Origin: Actinomycetes bacterium
Lineage (GTDB): Bacteria > Actinomycetota > Acidimicrobiia > Acidimicrobiales > UBA8190
Length of the DNA: 38,574 nucleotides
Reading direction: 5' to 3'
Assembly (NCBI GenBank): GCA_021848085.1
Contig: JAJZNB010000214.1
Location: 1-38,574, forward strand
How positions within the stretch are numbered: position 1 is the first letter of the stretch; each line of letters starts with the position of its first letter. Below the pieces are notes generated by a model. It was not told the origin of the DNA. It worked only from the letters and a program-made list of their open reading frames with translations, and did not search any database. The position numbers and the translations under genes are program-made. This document shows, piece by piece, positions 17,826 to 26,886 of the stretch.

Positions 17826-19012
17826 CCAGCGCCCCCGTCAACGTGATCCTGACCAAGAAGCAGCGCTTCGAGCGCCAGGTCGACCGGCGCTCGGAGGACT
17901 TCCACGCCCGGCTGTTCGAGCTCGAGGCCGCCGGCGAGTGGGTCGTGCACCGAGTGCCCGACGACCACCTGGCCGTCACCACCAAGTACGGCAACACCAA
18001 GAAGATCCCCCGCAGCCACCTGTGGCACCACAAGTCGTGCGGCCAGTGCGGCCACATCCCGGGCTACTCGACCTCCATCTTCTGGCTGATGCGCAAGCTC
18101 GGCTACGACTACGAGGACCCCCGCGACCAGACGTCGTGCACGGCGTGGAACTACTACGCCAGCGCCACCTCCAACCCCGCCGCCCAGGCGGCGGTGGCGC
18201 TGCGCAACTTCGCCGCGGCCTACGAGACCGGCTTCTACCCGCTCATCCACTGCGGCACCTCCTACGGCCACTACAAAGAGGTCCGCGCCGAGCTGCTGCG
18301 CCACCCCGAGCTGCGAGCCGAGGTCCGCCGGGTGCTGGCCAAGCTGGGCAAGCCCATGGTGATGCCCGAGGAGATCGTCCACTACTCGGAGTGGATCCAC
18401 GCCCTGCGACACGAGATCGCCGCCCGCCAGGTGCGTGACCTCTCTTCCATCGCCGTCACCGTCCACCCCGCCTGCCACTACTACAAGCTGGTGGAGGGCG
18501 ACGCCATCTTCGACGCCGACGTCTACGGCGGCCAGCGCACGGCGGTGGTCACCGGCGTCGCCGAGGCTCTCGGCGCCGAGGTCCGCACCTACTCCACCTG
18601 GTTCGACTGCTGCGGGTTCGGCTTCCGCCACATCCTGGTGCAGCGCGACTTCACCCGGTCCTTCGCCACCATGCGCAAGATCGAGGTGATGAAGGAGGAG
18701 GCCGACCCCGACGTCGTCCTCACCCACGACACCGGATGTGTCACCACCTTGGACAAGAGCCAGTTCGCCGCCCAGGCCCACGGCCACAACGTGGGGGTGC
18801 CGGTGATGTCAGAAGCCCAGTTCGCCGCCTTGGCCATGGGAGCCCATCCGTTCAAGGTGTGCCAGCTGCACTGGCACTCGGCCAACTACCGGCCGCTGCT
18901 CGAGAAGATGGGCATCGACTGGCGTGCGGCCTGGGCCGAGTTCGAAGCCGACATCGCCAAGCTCCAGGCCGGCAGCCAGCCCTACCTGACCTGGGCCGAC
19001 GTGGACGCCTGA
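17822..19012 (+). CDS. hdrB1: sHdr HdrB1-like subunit (CCG domain)
   Basis: KSCGQCGHIPGYSTSIFWLMRKLGYDYEDPRDQTSCTAWNYY; VHPACHYYKLVEGD…WFDCCGFGFRHIL; 4-bp ATGA overlap with hdrC1. Confidence 0.92.
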   Translation: MTSAPVNVILTKKQRFERQVDRRSEDFHARLFELEAAGEWVVHRVPDDHLAVTTKYGNTKKIPRSHLWHHKSCGQCGHIPGYSTSIFWLMRKLGYDYEDPRDQTSCTAWNYYASATSNPAAQAAVALRNFAAAYETGFYPLIHCGTSYGHYKEVRAELLRHPELRAEVRRVLAKLGKPMVMPEEIVHYSEWIHALRHEIAARQVRDLSSIAVTVHPACHYYKLVEGDAIFDADVYGGQRTAVVTGVAEALGAEVRTYSTWFDCCGFGFRHILVQRDFTRSFATMRKIEVMKEEADPDVVLTHDTGCVTTLDKSQFAAQAHGHNVGVPVMSEAQFAALAMGAHPFKVCQLHWHSANYRPLLEKMGIDWRAAWAEFEADIAKLQAGSQPYLTWADVDA

Positions 19013-19025
19013 GGAGGCAAGACCG

Positions 19026-20084
19026 ATGCCACACGAGACCGTCGCGGTCATCGGCGGCGGGCCGGCCGGCCTGGCCGCCGCCCAGGCCGCCTCGGACCTG
19101 GGAGCGCCCGTGGTGCTGATCGAGCAGGGCGACGCCCTCGGCGGCACGCCCATCGCCGAGAGCTATGCCTCGCTCACCCCCCACCTCGAATCGGCCGAGA
19201 CGGTCCTCGGGCGGCTGGTGCAGCGCCTGGAGGCCTCTCCCCACACCGACATCCTCCTCGGGGCGCAGGTCACGGCGTGCACCGGCGACGTGGGTCACTT
19301 CGAGCTGCAGGTCGAGATGGGCGCCACCTCGCGCACCGTCAGCTGCGGTGCCGTGGTGCTGGCCACCGGCTTTCAGCACTTCGACCCCGGTCGCGAGACC
19401 CAGATGTACGGCTACTACGAGTTCCCCGACGTGATCGCCCTGCAGGACCTCGAAGCCATGATCAAAGCCGGGTCGATCGCCAAGCCGTCCAACGGCCAGG
19501 CGCCGCGGCGGCTGTGCTTCGTGCAGTGCGTCGGCAGCCGCGACCGCCAGATCGGCAACGAGTACTGCTCCAAGGTGTGCTGCGGCGTCGCCTCCAAGGA
19601 GGCGATCGAGGTGCGCCTGCTGCTGCCCGAGTGCGAGGTGTTCATCTTCTACATCGACATGCGCATGTACGGCTACTGGGAGAGCCAGATCTACTGGCCG
19701 GCCCAGGAGCGTCACCACGTCCAGTACGTGAAGGGGATCATCAGCGAGGTGCTGCCCAAGGGCGACCAGCTGCTGGTGCGCGGGGAGGACACCACCATGG
19801 GCCGCCCCATGGAGATCCTCATGGACATGGTGGTGCTGTCGGTGGGGATGGAGCCTTCCCCGGGGACCCGGGCCATGGCCGGTGTGCTCGGCGTGGAGCA
19901 GAACAGCTACGGCTTCATCGCCGCCGCCCACCCGCCGCTCGACACCGTGTCGACCAGCCGACCCGGCATCTTCGCCGCCGGCGCCGCCCTCGGCCCCGCC
20001 GACCTCGAGGACTGCGCCTCGACCGGGGCCGCCGCCGCCGCCCGCGCCGTGTCGGTCATCCGTTCGGTACCGGCGGCAGGCTGA
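19026..20084 (+). CDS. hdrA: sHdr HdrA-like flavoprotein
   Basis: VAVIGGGPAGLAAAQAASDLGAPVVLIEQGDALGG; VVLATGFQHFDP; LCFVQCVGSRDRQIGNEYCSKVCCGVASKEAIEV; upstream RBS gaggag-like. Confidence 0.95.
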   Translation: MPHETVAVIGGGPAGLAAAQAASDLGAPVVLIEQGDALGGTPIAESYASLTPHLESAETVLGRLVQRLEASPHTDILLGAQVTACTGDVGHFELQVEMGATSRTVSCGAVVLATGFQHFDPGRETQMYGYYEFPDVIALQDLEAMIKAGSIAKPSNGQAPRRLCFVQCVGSRDRQIGNEYCSKVCCGVASKEAIEVRLLLPECEVFIFYIDMRMYGYWESQIYWPAQERHHVQYVKGIISEVLPKGDQLLVRGEDTTMGRPMEILMDMVVLSVGMEPSPGTRAMAGVLGVEQNSYGFIAAAHPPLDTVSTSRPGIFAAGAALGPADLEDCASTGAAAAARAVSVIRSVPAAG

Positions 20085-20092
20085 GGACGTCG

Positions 20093-20842
20093 ATGGCCCT
20101 GTCGGCGACGCCGGGTGCGGTGATCGACACCGCGGCGACCCGCGAGCTCATGGCCGAGATCCTGGCCCGCGTCGACCGCGGCGACCTCGACACCATGGCC
20201 AGCCAGCTTCTGGCCAAGGCTCGCCAGGTCCAGGGGGTGCTCGACCCCGGTGCCGGCACCCCCGACGCCGAGCAGCTGCACTGGCTGCTGCGACGCTGCT
20301 TCCCCGCCCGCCGCCAGGCCGCCGCCATCGTGGCCCAGGTCGGGGCCCGGCCCCTGGGCCACGCCGTGGCCGACCTGGTGTGGGGCCACGACGACCTGGC
20401 CGAGCGCCTCGACCGCTTCGACCGGCTGCTGGGCGGCTTCCCCGAGGTCGCCGTCGACCTCCCCTGGGAGCTGCTGCACCTGGCCGACCCCCAGCACCAC
20501 TGGCTGTGGGCCCGCTGGATGTGGAACCCCCGCACCGACACCGGCGCTCTGCGGCTGGTGGTGGAGGACGAGGTGGAGCTGGCCGCGCCCACCCGGGTGG
20601 AGGCCTACCGTCGGGTGGGTCGGGCCCTGGCCGTGGTGCAGGGCACCGCCCGCGCCGTCGGCTTCGTCGGCGACGGCCCCTTCGCCGTCGACGCCTTCCT
20701 GGCCTGTGTCTACGGCATCTACATGTACACGGTGCTGCGGATGCGGATGACCCAGGAGTTCAATCGCATCGTCCCCGAGCTGCCCGCGCTGGCCCGCCGG
20801 CTGCTCGGGATCTACCACCGGGAGGAGCCGCCGTGCCGGTAG
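20093..20842 (+). CDS. Conserved-position hypothetical protein between hdrA and hdrC2/B2 (sHdr 'hyp'-type)
   Basis: ORF in line with the operon; position matches the uncharacterised 'hyp' gene known between hdrA and hdrC2 in sHdr loci. Confidence 0.75.
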   Translation: MALSATPGAVIDTAATRELMAEILARVDRGDLDTMASQLLAKARQVQGVLDPGAGTPDAEQLHWLLRRCFPARRQAAAIVAQVGARPLGHAVADLVWGHDDLAERLDRFDRLLGGFPEVAVDLPWELLHLADPQHHWLWARWMWNPRTDTGALRLVVEDEVELAAPTRVEAYRRVGRALAVVQGTARAVGFVGDGPFAVDAFLACVYGIYMYTVLRMRMTQEFNRIVPELPALARRLLGIYHREEPPCR

Positions 20843-22143
20843 GAGGGCGCAAGCAGCCGCCTGCGGTTCGCGAGCACGAGAGCGCCACCGTCACCTCGCA
20901 GATCTCGGGGCGCCAGTGGGAGCTGCCCGGCATGTGGAACCGCATGTTCGAGTCGCGGGTGCTCCACGACTACAGCAGCCAGGGCTTCGCCGCCCTGGCC
21001 GCCTTGCCCGGCGGCGAGTCGCTCGAATGGTGCTACGGCTGCGGCAAGTGCGTGCCGGTCTGCCCCGTCGACCTGGTCGGCGAGTACGGGCCGCGCAAGC
21101 TGCACCGCAAGGTGCAGACCGGCGTCGACCTGCTCGCCGACCCGGACCTGTGGCTGTGCACCACCTGCGGCAACTGCCTGCGGGTGTGCCCCAAGCAGGT
21201 CGACATGGTGCAGGTGGCGCCGGCCGGCCGCGAGGCAGCCATCGGCCAGGGCCACGTCCCGGCCGAGCTGCAGGACGTGTTCGAGAAGACCTTCCGCCAG
21301 GGCAACTGCCTGGGCGAGAACCCGCGGCGCCGCCACGCCTGGACCAAGCAGGCCGGCGTGCCGGTCCGGGTGCTGGCCAGCGACCCCGGTCCCGTCGACG
21401 TGCTGTTCTACGTGGAGGACTACTGGAGCTACCACCCCCGCGGCCAGCAGGCGGCCCAGGCCTTCGCCCGGATCCTGACCGCCTTGGACGTCGACTTCGC
21501 CATCTTGGGCCCCGAGGAGAAGACGGTCGGCGACAGCCAGCGCCTGGCCGGCGAGCGGGGCCTGTTCGAGGCGCTGATGGACGACGTGGCGGCCACCTTG
21601 GCCAAGTACGACTTCCGCCGGATCGTCACCCCCGACCCCCAGATCGGAAACGCCTTGCGCCGCGAGTACCCCAAGCACGGACACCACTACGACGTGGTGC
21701 ACACCACCCAGCTGCTGGCCCCGCTGGTGGAGCGCCTCACCTGGCGCACCAGCATCGACGCCACCGTCACCTTCCACGACCCGTGCTACCTCGGCCGGCA
21801 CAACGGCGAGTACGACGCGCCGCGCCGGCTGCTCGAGGCCATCCCCGGCGTCACGCTGGTCGAGATGGGCCGCTGCAAGCAGAACGGCTACTGCTGCGGC
21901 GGTGGCGGTGGCGGCATGTGGCTCGACGGCTTCACCGCCGAGCACACCGACGAGCGCCTGTCGGAACGGCGGGTGCGCGAAGCCGCCGACACCGGCGCCG
22001 ACATCCTGGCCGTGTGCTGCCCCTACGAGGTGTCGCGCTTCGAGGACGCGGCCAAGTCCACCGGCCACGACCACCTGCAGGTCCTCGACATCGTGGAGCT
22101 GCTCGACCAGGCCATGGGCGGGGGTGCCGGCGCCGATGCCTGA
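20833..22143 (+). CDS. sHdr HdrC2-HdrB2 fusion-type Fe-S protein
   Basis: CYGCGKCVPVCPVD and CTTCGNCLRVCPKQVDMV ferredoxin clusters, then C-terminal HDPCYLGRHNGEYDAPRRLLEAIPGVTLVEM…YCCGGGGGGMW CCG domain. Confidence 0.88.
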   Translation: MPVGGRKQPPAVREHESATVTSQISGRQWELPGMWNRMFESRVLHDYSSQGFAALAALPGGESLEWCYGCGKCVPVCPVDLVGEYGPRKLHRKVQTGVDLLADPDLWLCTTCGNCLRVCPKQVDMVQVAPAGREAAIGQGHVPAELQDVFEKTFRQGNCLGENPRRRHAWTKQAGVPVRVLASDPGPVDVLFYVEDYWSYHPRGQQAAQAFARILTALDVDFAILGPEEKTVGDSQRLAGERGLFEALMDDVAATLAKYDFRRIVTPDPQIGNALRREYPKHGHHYDVVHTTQLLAPLVERLTWRTSIDATVTFHDPCYLGRHNGEYDAPRRLLEAIPGVTLVEMGRCKQNGYCCGGGGGGMWLDGFTAEHTDERLSERRVREAADTGADILAVCCPYEVSRFEDAAKSTGHDHLQVLDIVELLDQAMGGGAGADA

Positions 22144-23233
22144 GCGGCCCGCCCTGCGCGTCGTGGACTTCGGGACGGTGAGCCCGCTGCGCTCCCAGAC
22201 CCTGTGGCACGCCGTGGCCTACGGGGTGGGGGCCGGCGCCCCGCCCACCTTGTCCTTCGTGCGGACCCGCAGCCCCTACGTGTCGATCGGCTTCCACCGC
22301 AGCCTCGACGAGCTCGACACCGACCGCTGCGGCCACGCCGGCTGGCCCGTGTACCGGCGCATGGTCGGCGGCGGCCCCGTCTACCTCGATCACGACCAGC
22401 TGTGCTTCCAGCTGACGCTGCCGGCCGCGGCGGTGCCCGCCGACCGCCAGCGGGCCCTGCGCCAGCTGCTCACCCCGGCGGTGGCGGCCTTCCGCGCCGC
22501 CGGGCTCGACGCCCACCTCGACCACGACCTCGAGGTGGTGGTCGGCGACCGCAAGGTGTGCGGCCACGGCGCCGCCCAGATCGGCTCGAGCGTGGTGGTG
22601 GTCGGCAACCTGATCGAGCGCTTCGACCACACCGCCGCCGCCTCGGTGCTGCGCGCCCCCGACGCCGATGAGGCCGGCGAGACCCTGCGCCTCATGCGGC
22701 GCTACGTCGCCTTCGACGGGTCGGGCCCCGATGTCGACGCCGCCGCCTTCGCCGACGCCGCCTGCCGGGCCTACGGCGCCGCGCTCGGCCTCGCCCCCCG
22801 CCCCGGCGCGCTCAGCGCGCTGGAAGCCGCCCAGCTGGTCGGCCTCGACCGGCGCCTGCGCGACCCGGCGTGGACCCGCGGCCGGCCGCGTCTGGCCGGG
22901 CCGGCGGGCACAGCGCCGGTGGGCACAGCGCCGGTGGGCACAGCGCCTACGGGCACAGCGCCGGCGGGCACAGCGCCGGTGTGGAAGGTGAAGGTGCGGG
23001 CCGGGGTGTGGCGGTGCTCGGTGCTCGAGCCCGCCGGCAAGGTGGCTGCTTCGGTGGTGCACGGGCGGGTCCAACGGCTGGTGGTGCAGGCCGACGGCGT
23101 CGACCCGGCGCGGGCCGCCGCGGCCGCCGAAGGGCTCACGGTGGCCGCCGCCGCCGACGCCGCCCGCCGCTGGGGGCCGGCCGGGCCGGCCGTGGCCGGC
23201 GCGCTCCGCCAGATCCAACAGGAGGCTGCATGA
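22136..23233 (+). CDS. Lipoate-protein ligase A family protein (divergent)
   Basis: PYVSIGFHRSLDELDTDRC…YRRMVGGGPVYLDHDQLCFQLTLP…DHDLEVVVGDRKVCGHGAAQIG: RRxxGGGxVxxD and Lys-containing substrate motif. Confidence 0.82.
   Translation: MPERPALRVVDFGTVSPLRSQTLWHAVAYGVGAGAPPTLSFVRTRSPYVSIGFHRSLDELDTDRCGHAGWPVYRRMVGGGPVYLDHDQLCFQLTLPAAAVPADRQRALRQLLTPAVAAFRAAGLDAHLDHDLEVVVGDRKVCGHGAAQIGSSVVVVGNLIERFDHTAAASVLRAPDADEAGETLRLMRRYVAFDGSGPDVDAAAFADAACRAYGAALGLAPRPGALSALEAAQLVGLDRRLRDPAWTRGRPRLAGPAGTAPVGTAPVGTAPTGTAPAGTAPVWKVKVRAGVWRCSVLEPAGKVAASVVHGRVQRLVVQADGVDPARAAAAAEGLTVAAAADAARRWGPAGPAVAGALRQIQQEAA
22906..22980 (+). repeat. 15-bp minisatellite, 5 copies, in-frame (GTAPV/T/A)
   Basis: gggcacagcgccggt units at 22906, 22921, 22936, 22951, 22966. 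Confidence 0.95.
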
Positions 23234-23673
23234 TCAGCACCGTCGCCGGTTTCCAGATCCGCCTGGATCTCGCCTACGACCCCGACACCCACCTGTGGGT
23301 GGAGGAGGTCGGCGCCTCGGTCCGGGTCGGGCTCGACCCTCTGGCCGTCGAGTCCAACGGCACCCTGGCCGCCGTGTCGTTCGCCGAGGTCGGCACGGCG
23401 CTGCGGCGCGGCGCCGTCTTCGGCTCGCTCGAGGCGGAGAAGTTCGTCGGCCCGCTGCTGGCCCCCCGGGCGGGCATCTTGGCCGCGGTGAACCCGGCGG
23501 TGCTGGGCCAGCCGTCGCTGGTCCACGCCGACCCCTACGACGCCTGGCTGGCCGTGCTCACCCCGGCCGACCCCAACGACGCCGCCGCCTTGGTGCGCGG
23601 TGCCCAGGCGGTGGAGACCTGGTTCACCCGGGCCGTCCACCACTACCGGCAGCAGGGGGTGCTGGCCGAGTGA
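23230..23673 (+). CDS. lbpA: GcvH-like lipoate-binding protein (LbpA-type), copy 1
   Basis: DPDTHLWVEEVGASVRVGLDPLAVESNGTLAAVSFAEVGTALRRGAVFGSLEAEKFVGPLLAPRAGIL; candidate lipoyl-Lys in EAEKFVGP. Confidence 0.88.
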   Translation: MISTVAGFQIRLDLAYDPDTHLWVEEVGASVRVGLDPLAVESNGTLAAVSFAEVGTALRRGAVFGSLEAEKFVGPLLAPRAGILAAVNPAVLGQPSLVHADPYDAWLAVLTPADPNDAAALVRGAQAVETWFTRAVHHYRQQGVLAE

Positions 23674-24674
23674 CCACCGTCAGCCACGCCTTCGCCCTGC
23701 GCCAGGCCCAGTTCCCCGACGAGATCGAGTTCTACGCCCCCGGGCTCAAGCGCTGGCAGACCAGCGAGTGGCGACCCCGGCACCCGACCCGCTTCCTGCC
23801 GGTGTCGGTCACCGGCTCGGCCTGCGCCCTGCAGTGCGACCACTGCCAGGCCAAGGTCCTCGACGGCATGATCTCGGTGCGCGCCGGGCAGGACCTGTTC
23901 GACCTGGCCCGCCGCCTGAAGGCCGGCGGCAGCCAGGGCCTGCTGGTGTCGGGAGGCTCCACCCGCACCGGCGGGGTGCCGCTGGCCGGACATCTGCGCC
24001 ACGTGCCGCGCATCCGTCACGAGCTGGGCATGCGGGTGGTCGTCCACTCCGGGGTGGTGACCCCGGCGCTGGCCGAAGCGCTGGCCGACGCCGAGGTCGA
24101 CGCCGTGATGCTCGACATCATCGGCGCCGATGCCACCATCCGCGACGTCTACCACCTCGACCTCACCGTGGCCGACTTCGAGCGCTCCCTGGCCCTGCTG
24201 GCCGGGCGGGGCCTGCGGATCATCCCGCACCTGGTGCTGGGCCTGCACTACGGGCGCTTCCTCGGTGAGCACCACGCCCTCGAGATGGTGGCCCGCCATC
24301 GGGTGTCGACGCTCATCCTGGTGGTGCTGGTGCCGCTGGTCGACACCCCCATGGCCCACCTGGCGCCGCCGGCTGTCGACGAGGTGGTCGGCTTCTTCGA
24401 GCACACCCGGCTGGCCATGCCCACCACCCGCGTCAACCTGGGCTGTGCCCGGCCCATGGGGGCGGCCAAGGTGGAGCTCGACACCGCCGCCGTCGACCTC
24501 GGCCTCAACGGCATCGCCTATCCCGCCGAGGGCATCATCGACTACGCCCGCCGCCGCGGCCTGCAGCCCAAGCTGTTCGAGTGGTGCTGCTCCATGTCGT
24601 GGGCCGGCGCCGAAGGCGCCGGGCTCGCCGAGGTGCGGGTCGGGGGGCCGGTGCCGGTGGAGGCGGCGCCGTGA
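23670..24674 (+). CDS. Radical SAM protein, candidate LipS1/LipS2-type sulfur insertase
   Basis: GSACALQCDHCQAKVL (CX3CX2C); SGGSTRTGGVPL; location among lipoate ligase/LbpA genes. Confidence 0.82.
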   Translation: MTTVSHAFALRQAQFPDEIEFYAPGLKRWQTSEWRPRHPTRFLPVSVTGSACALQCDHCQAKVLDGMISVRAGQDLFDLARRLKAGGSQGLLVSGGSTRTGGVPLAGHLRHVPRIRHELGMRVVVHSGVVTPALAEALADAEVDAVMLDIIGADATIRDVYHLDLTVADFERSLALLAGRGLRIIPHLVLGLHYGRFLGEHHALEMVARHRVSTLILVVLVPLVDTPMAHLAPPAVDEVVGFFEHTRLAMPTTRVNLGCARPMGAAKVELDTAAVDLGLNGIAYPAEGIIDYARRRGLQPKLFEWCCSMSWAGAEGAGLAEVRVGGPVPVEAAP

Positions 24675-25780
24675 GCCCCTGGCGGCTGCTTCGCCACCAG
24701 GGGGTCGGCGCCGCCGAAGGCCTGGCCCTCGACGAGGCGCTCGCCGCCGGCTACGGCCGCCACAGCGAGCGGCGACCCCCCACCCTGCGGCTCTACACCT
24801 ACCGCAGCCACTGCGCCCTGGTCGGCCGGTACCAGCATCTGGAGGCCGAGGTCGACCTCGACGCCTGTCGGCGCACCGCCACGCCCGTCAACCGCCGCCC
24901 CACCGGCGGCGGCGCCATCGTCATGGGTGCCGGCCAGCTGGGGGTGGCCCTGGCCACCGCCGCTCCCGCCGCCCAGCGGCCCCGGCAGCTGCTGGAAGGC
25001 TTCGCCGGCGGGCTGATCGCCGGGCTGGCCCGCCTCGGCGTCACCGCCGGCTTCCGGGGCAAGAACGACCTCGAGGTCGACGGCCGCAAGATCGCCGGGC
25101 TCGGCCTGGCCCTCGACGGCTCCGGCGGCCTGCTGCTGCACGCCTCGGTGCTCGCCGACCTCGACGTGGCGTTCATGCTGCAGGTGCTGCGCATCCCCGC
25201 CGCCAAGCTCGGCGGGCACGCCGTGGCGTCGGTGGAAGAGCGCATCACCACCGTCACCGGTCAGACCGGCCAGCGCTGGGACGGTCAGCGCCTGGCCGGC
25301 GTCGTCGCCGCCGGGTTCGCCGAGGCTCTGGGGGTGGAGCTGGCCCTCGACCGGCCCACCGCCGACGAGCAGCGGCGCGCCGCCGCCTTGGTGACCGAGC
25401 GCTACGCCAACCCAACCTGGTGGCACGAGCACAGCCCCCGCCCCGAGGCCACCACCGACGCCGAGCTGCGCCTGCCGGTGGGGCTGGTCCGCCTGTACCT
25501 GGCACTGAGCGGCGACACCATCAAGAGCCTGCTGTTCACCGGTGACTTCACCACCGTGCCCGGCCCGCTGGTGGCCCTCGAGGAGGCGCTGCGCTGGAAG
25601 CGCCTGGAGCGGGCCGTGGTCGAGCCGGCTGTGGCCGCCTGCCTGGCCGGCCACCCCGAGCTCGGGCCGCCCGATGCGGTGGCCGAGGCCGTGCTGTCCG
25701 CCGGCACCCGACGAACCGCCACCGCCGCCCCCCAGCGGCACGGGTCGTGCTACTTCCCGGAGGTCCTCACCCCGTCATGA
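24671..25780 (+). CDS. Lipoate-protein ligase with LplB-like C-terminal domain (sLpl(AB)-like)
   Basis: NRRPTGGGAIVMGAGQLGVAL; GKNDLEVDGRKIAGLGLALDGSGGLLLHASVL; C-terminal LPVGLVRLYLALSGDTIKSLLFTGDFTTVP. Confidence 0.87.
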   Translation: MSPWRLLRHQGVGAAEGLALDEALAAGYGRHSERRPPTLRLYTYRSHCALVGRYQHLEAEVDLDACRRTATPVNRRPTGGGAIVMGAGQLGVALATAAPAAQRPRQLLEGFAGGLIAGLARLGVTAGFRGKNDLEVDGRKIAGLGLALDGSGGLLLHASVLADLDVAFMLQVLRIPAAKLGGHAVASVEERITTVTGQTGQRWDGQRLAGVVAAGFAEALGVELALDRPTADEQRRAAALVTERYANPTWWHEHSPRPEATTDAELRLPVGLVRLYLALSGDTIKSLLFTGDFTTVPGPLVALEEALRWKRLERAVVEPAVAACLAGHPELGPPDAVAEAVLSAGTRRTATAAPQRHGSCYFPEVLTPS

Positions 25781-26886
25781 CCACTCCCACCACCACCACC
25801 ACCGGCCGGCGGCTGCCGGTGCACGGCGAGCGCCCGGCCAGCCCCGACTGGGTGCGGATCTCCGGGGCCAGCGCCATCGCCCTCCGCTTGCGCTCCGGGC
25901 GCTTCAGCCGGCCGTTCCCCTTCGGCGGGATCAACCTGCTGCTGGCCTACGACGACGGCTGCCGGTCGGACTGCTCGTACTGCGGCCTGGCCCGCACCCG
26001 CCCCGGCGCCTACCGCGACAAGTCCTTCATCCGAGTCGAGTGGCCCCTGGTGCGCACCGACGACCTGGTGGAGCGCATGGCCGCCCACGCCGACACCCTG
26101 ACCCGGCTGTGCATCTCGATGGTCACCCACCCCTTCGCCTACCGCGACACCTGCGACATCACCGGGCGCATCCGGGCCCGGGTCGACACCCCGCTGTCGA
26201 TCCTGGTCGCCCCCCCGACCCTCAACCGGCGGCGGATCGAGCAGCTGCACGCCCTGGGCGCCGACATGATCGGCGTCGGCCTCGACGCCGCCACCGAACA
26301 GCTGTTCCGCACCCATCGCCGCGACGTCCCCGCCGGCGGCGCCGGGCTCAGCTGGGACCGGTACTGGGCCGTGGTGGCCGACGCCCGCGACGTGTTCGGG
26401 GCGTGGAAGGTCAACTGCCACGTGCTGGTCGGTCTGGGCGAGAGCGACGCCGACCTGGTCGACCTGTTCACCCGCCTGCGTGACCAGCAGGTGTTCTCCT
26501 ACCTGTTCTGCTTCAACCCCGAACCCGACTCGCGCCTGGGTCAGCAGCCCAAGGCGCCGCTGCGGCGCTGGCGGCGGATCCAGCTGGTGAAGCACCTCAT
26601 CGAGAGCGAGGGGCTCGACCCCGGCCAGCTCGACTTCGACGGCGCCGGCAACCTGACCCATCTGCGTGCCGCGCCGGGCCTGGTCGACACCGCCGTCGGC
26701 AGCGGCATCCCGTTTCTGACCAACGGCTGCCCCGGCGAGCACGGCGAGCCGGGCTGCACCCGCCCCTACGGCTCGTACCGACCCAGCGAACCGTTTCGCG
26801 ACTTCCCGTTCCAACCGACCGACTCCGACCTGCGCCAGGTCCGCGGCGAGCTGGCGCTCCACCAGATCCTCGAGAAGGCGTGGTGA
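25777..26886 (+). CDS. Radical SAM protein, candidate partner LipS1/LipS2-type sulfur insertase
   Basis: GGINLLLAYDDGCRSDCSYCGLARTRPG (CX3CX2C); paired with the upstream radical SAM gene. Confidence 0.82.
   Translation: MTTPTTTTTGRRLPVHGERPASPDWVRISGASAIALRLRSGRFSRPFPFGGINLLLAYDDGCRSDCSYCGLARTRPGAYRDKSFIRVEWPLVRTDDLVERMAAHADTLTRLCISMVTHPFAYRDTCDITGRIRARVDTPLSILVAPPTLNRRRIEQLHALGADMIGVGLDAATEQLFRTHRRDVPAGGAGLSWDRYWAVVADARDVFGAWKVNCHVLVGLGESDADLVDLFTRLRDQQVFSYLFCFNPEPDSRLGQQPKAPLRRWRRIQLVKHLIESEGLDPGQLDFDGAGNLTHLRAAPGLVDTAVGSGIPFLTNGCPGEHGEPGCTRPYGSYRPSEPFRDFPFQPTDSDLRQVRGELALHQILEKAW

Noticed and set aside
17516-18787. 423-aa minus-strand ORF opposite hdrC1/hdrB1
   Set aside because: Antisense shadow with no recognisable domain
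17109-22143. Methanogen-type heterodisulfide reductase or Qmo complex
   Set aside because: Context (tusA, dsrE, lbpA, lipoate ligases, short 352-aa HdrA) fits sHdr; no methanogenesis or dissimilatory sulfate-reduction genes (no dsrAB/aprAB) in the window
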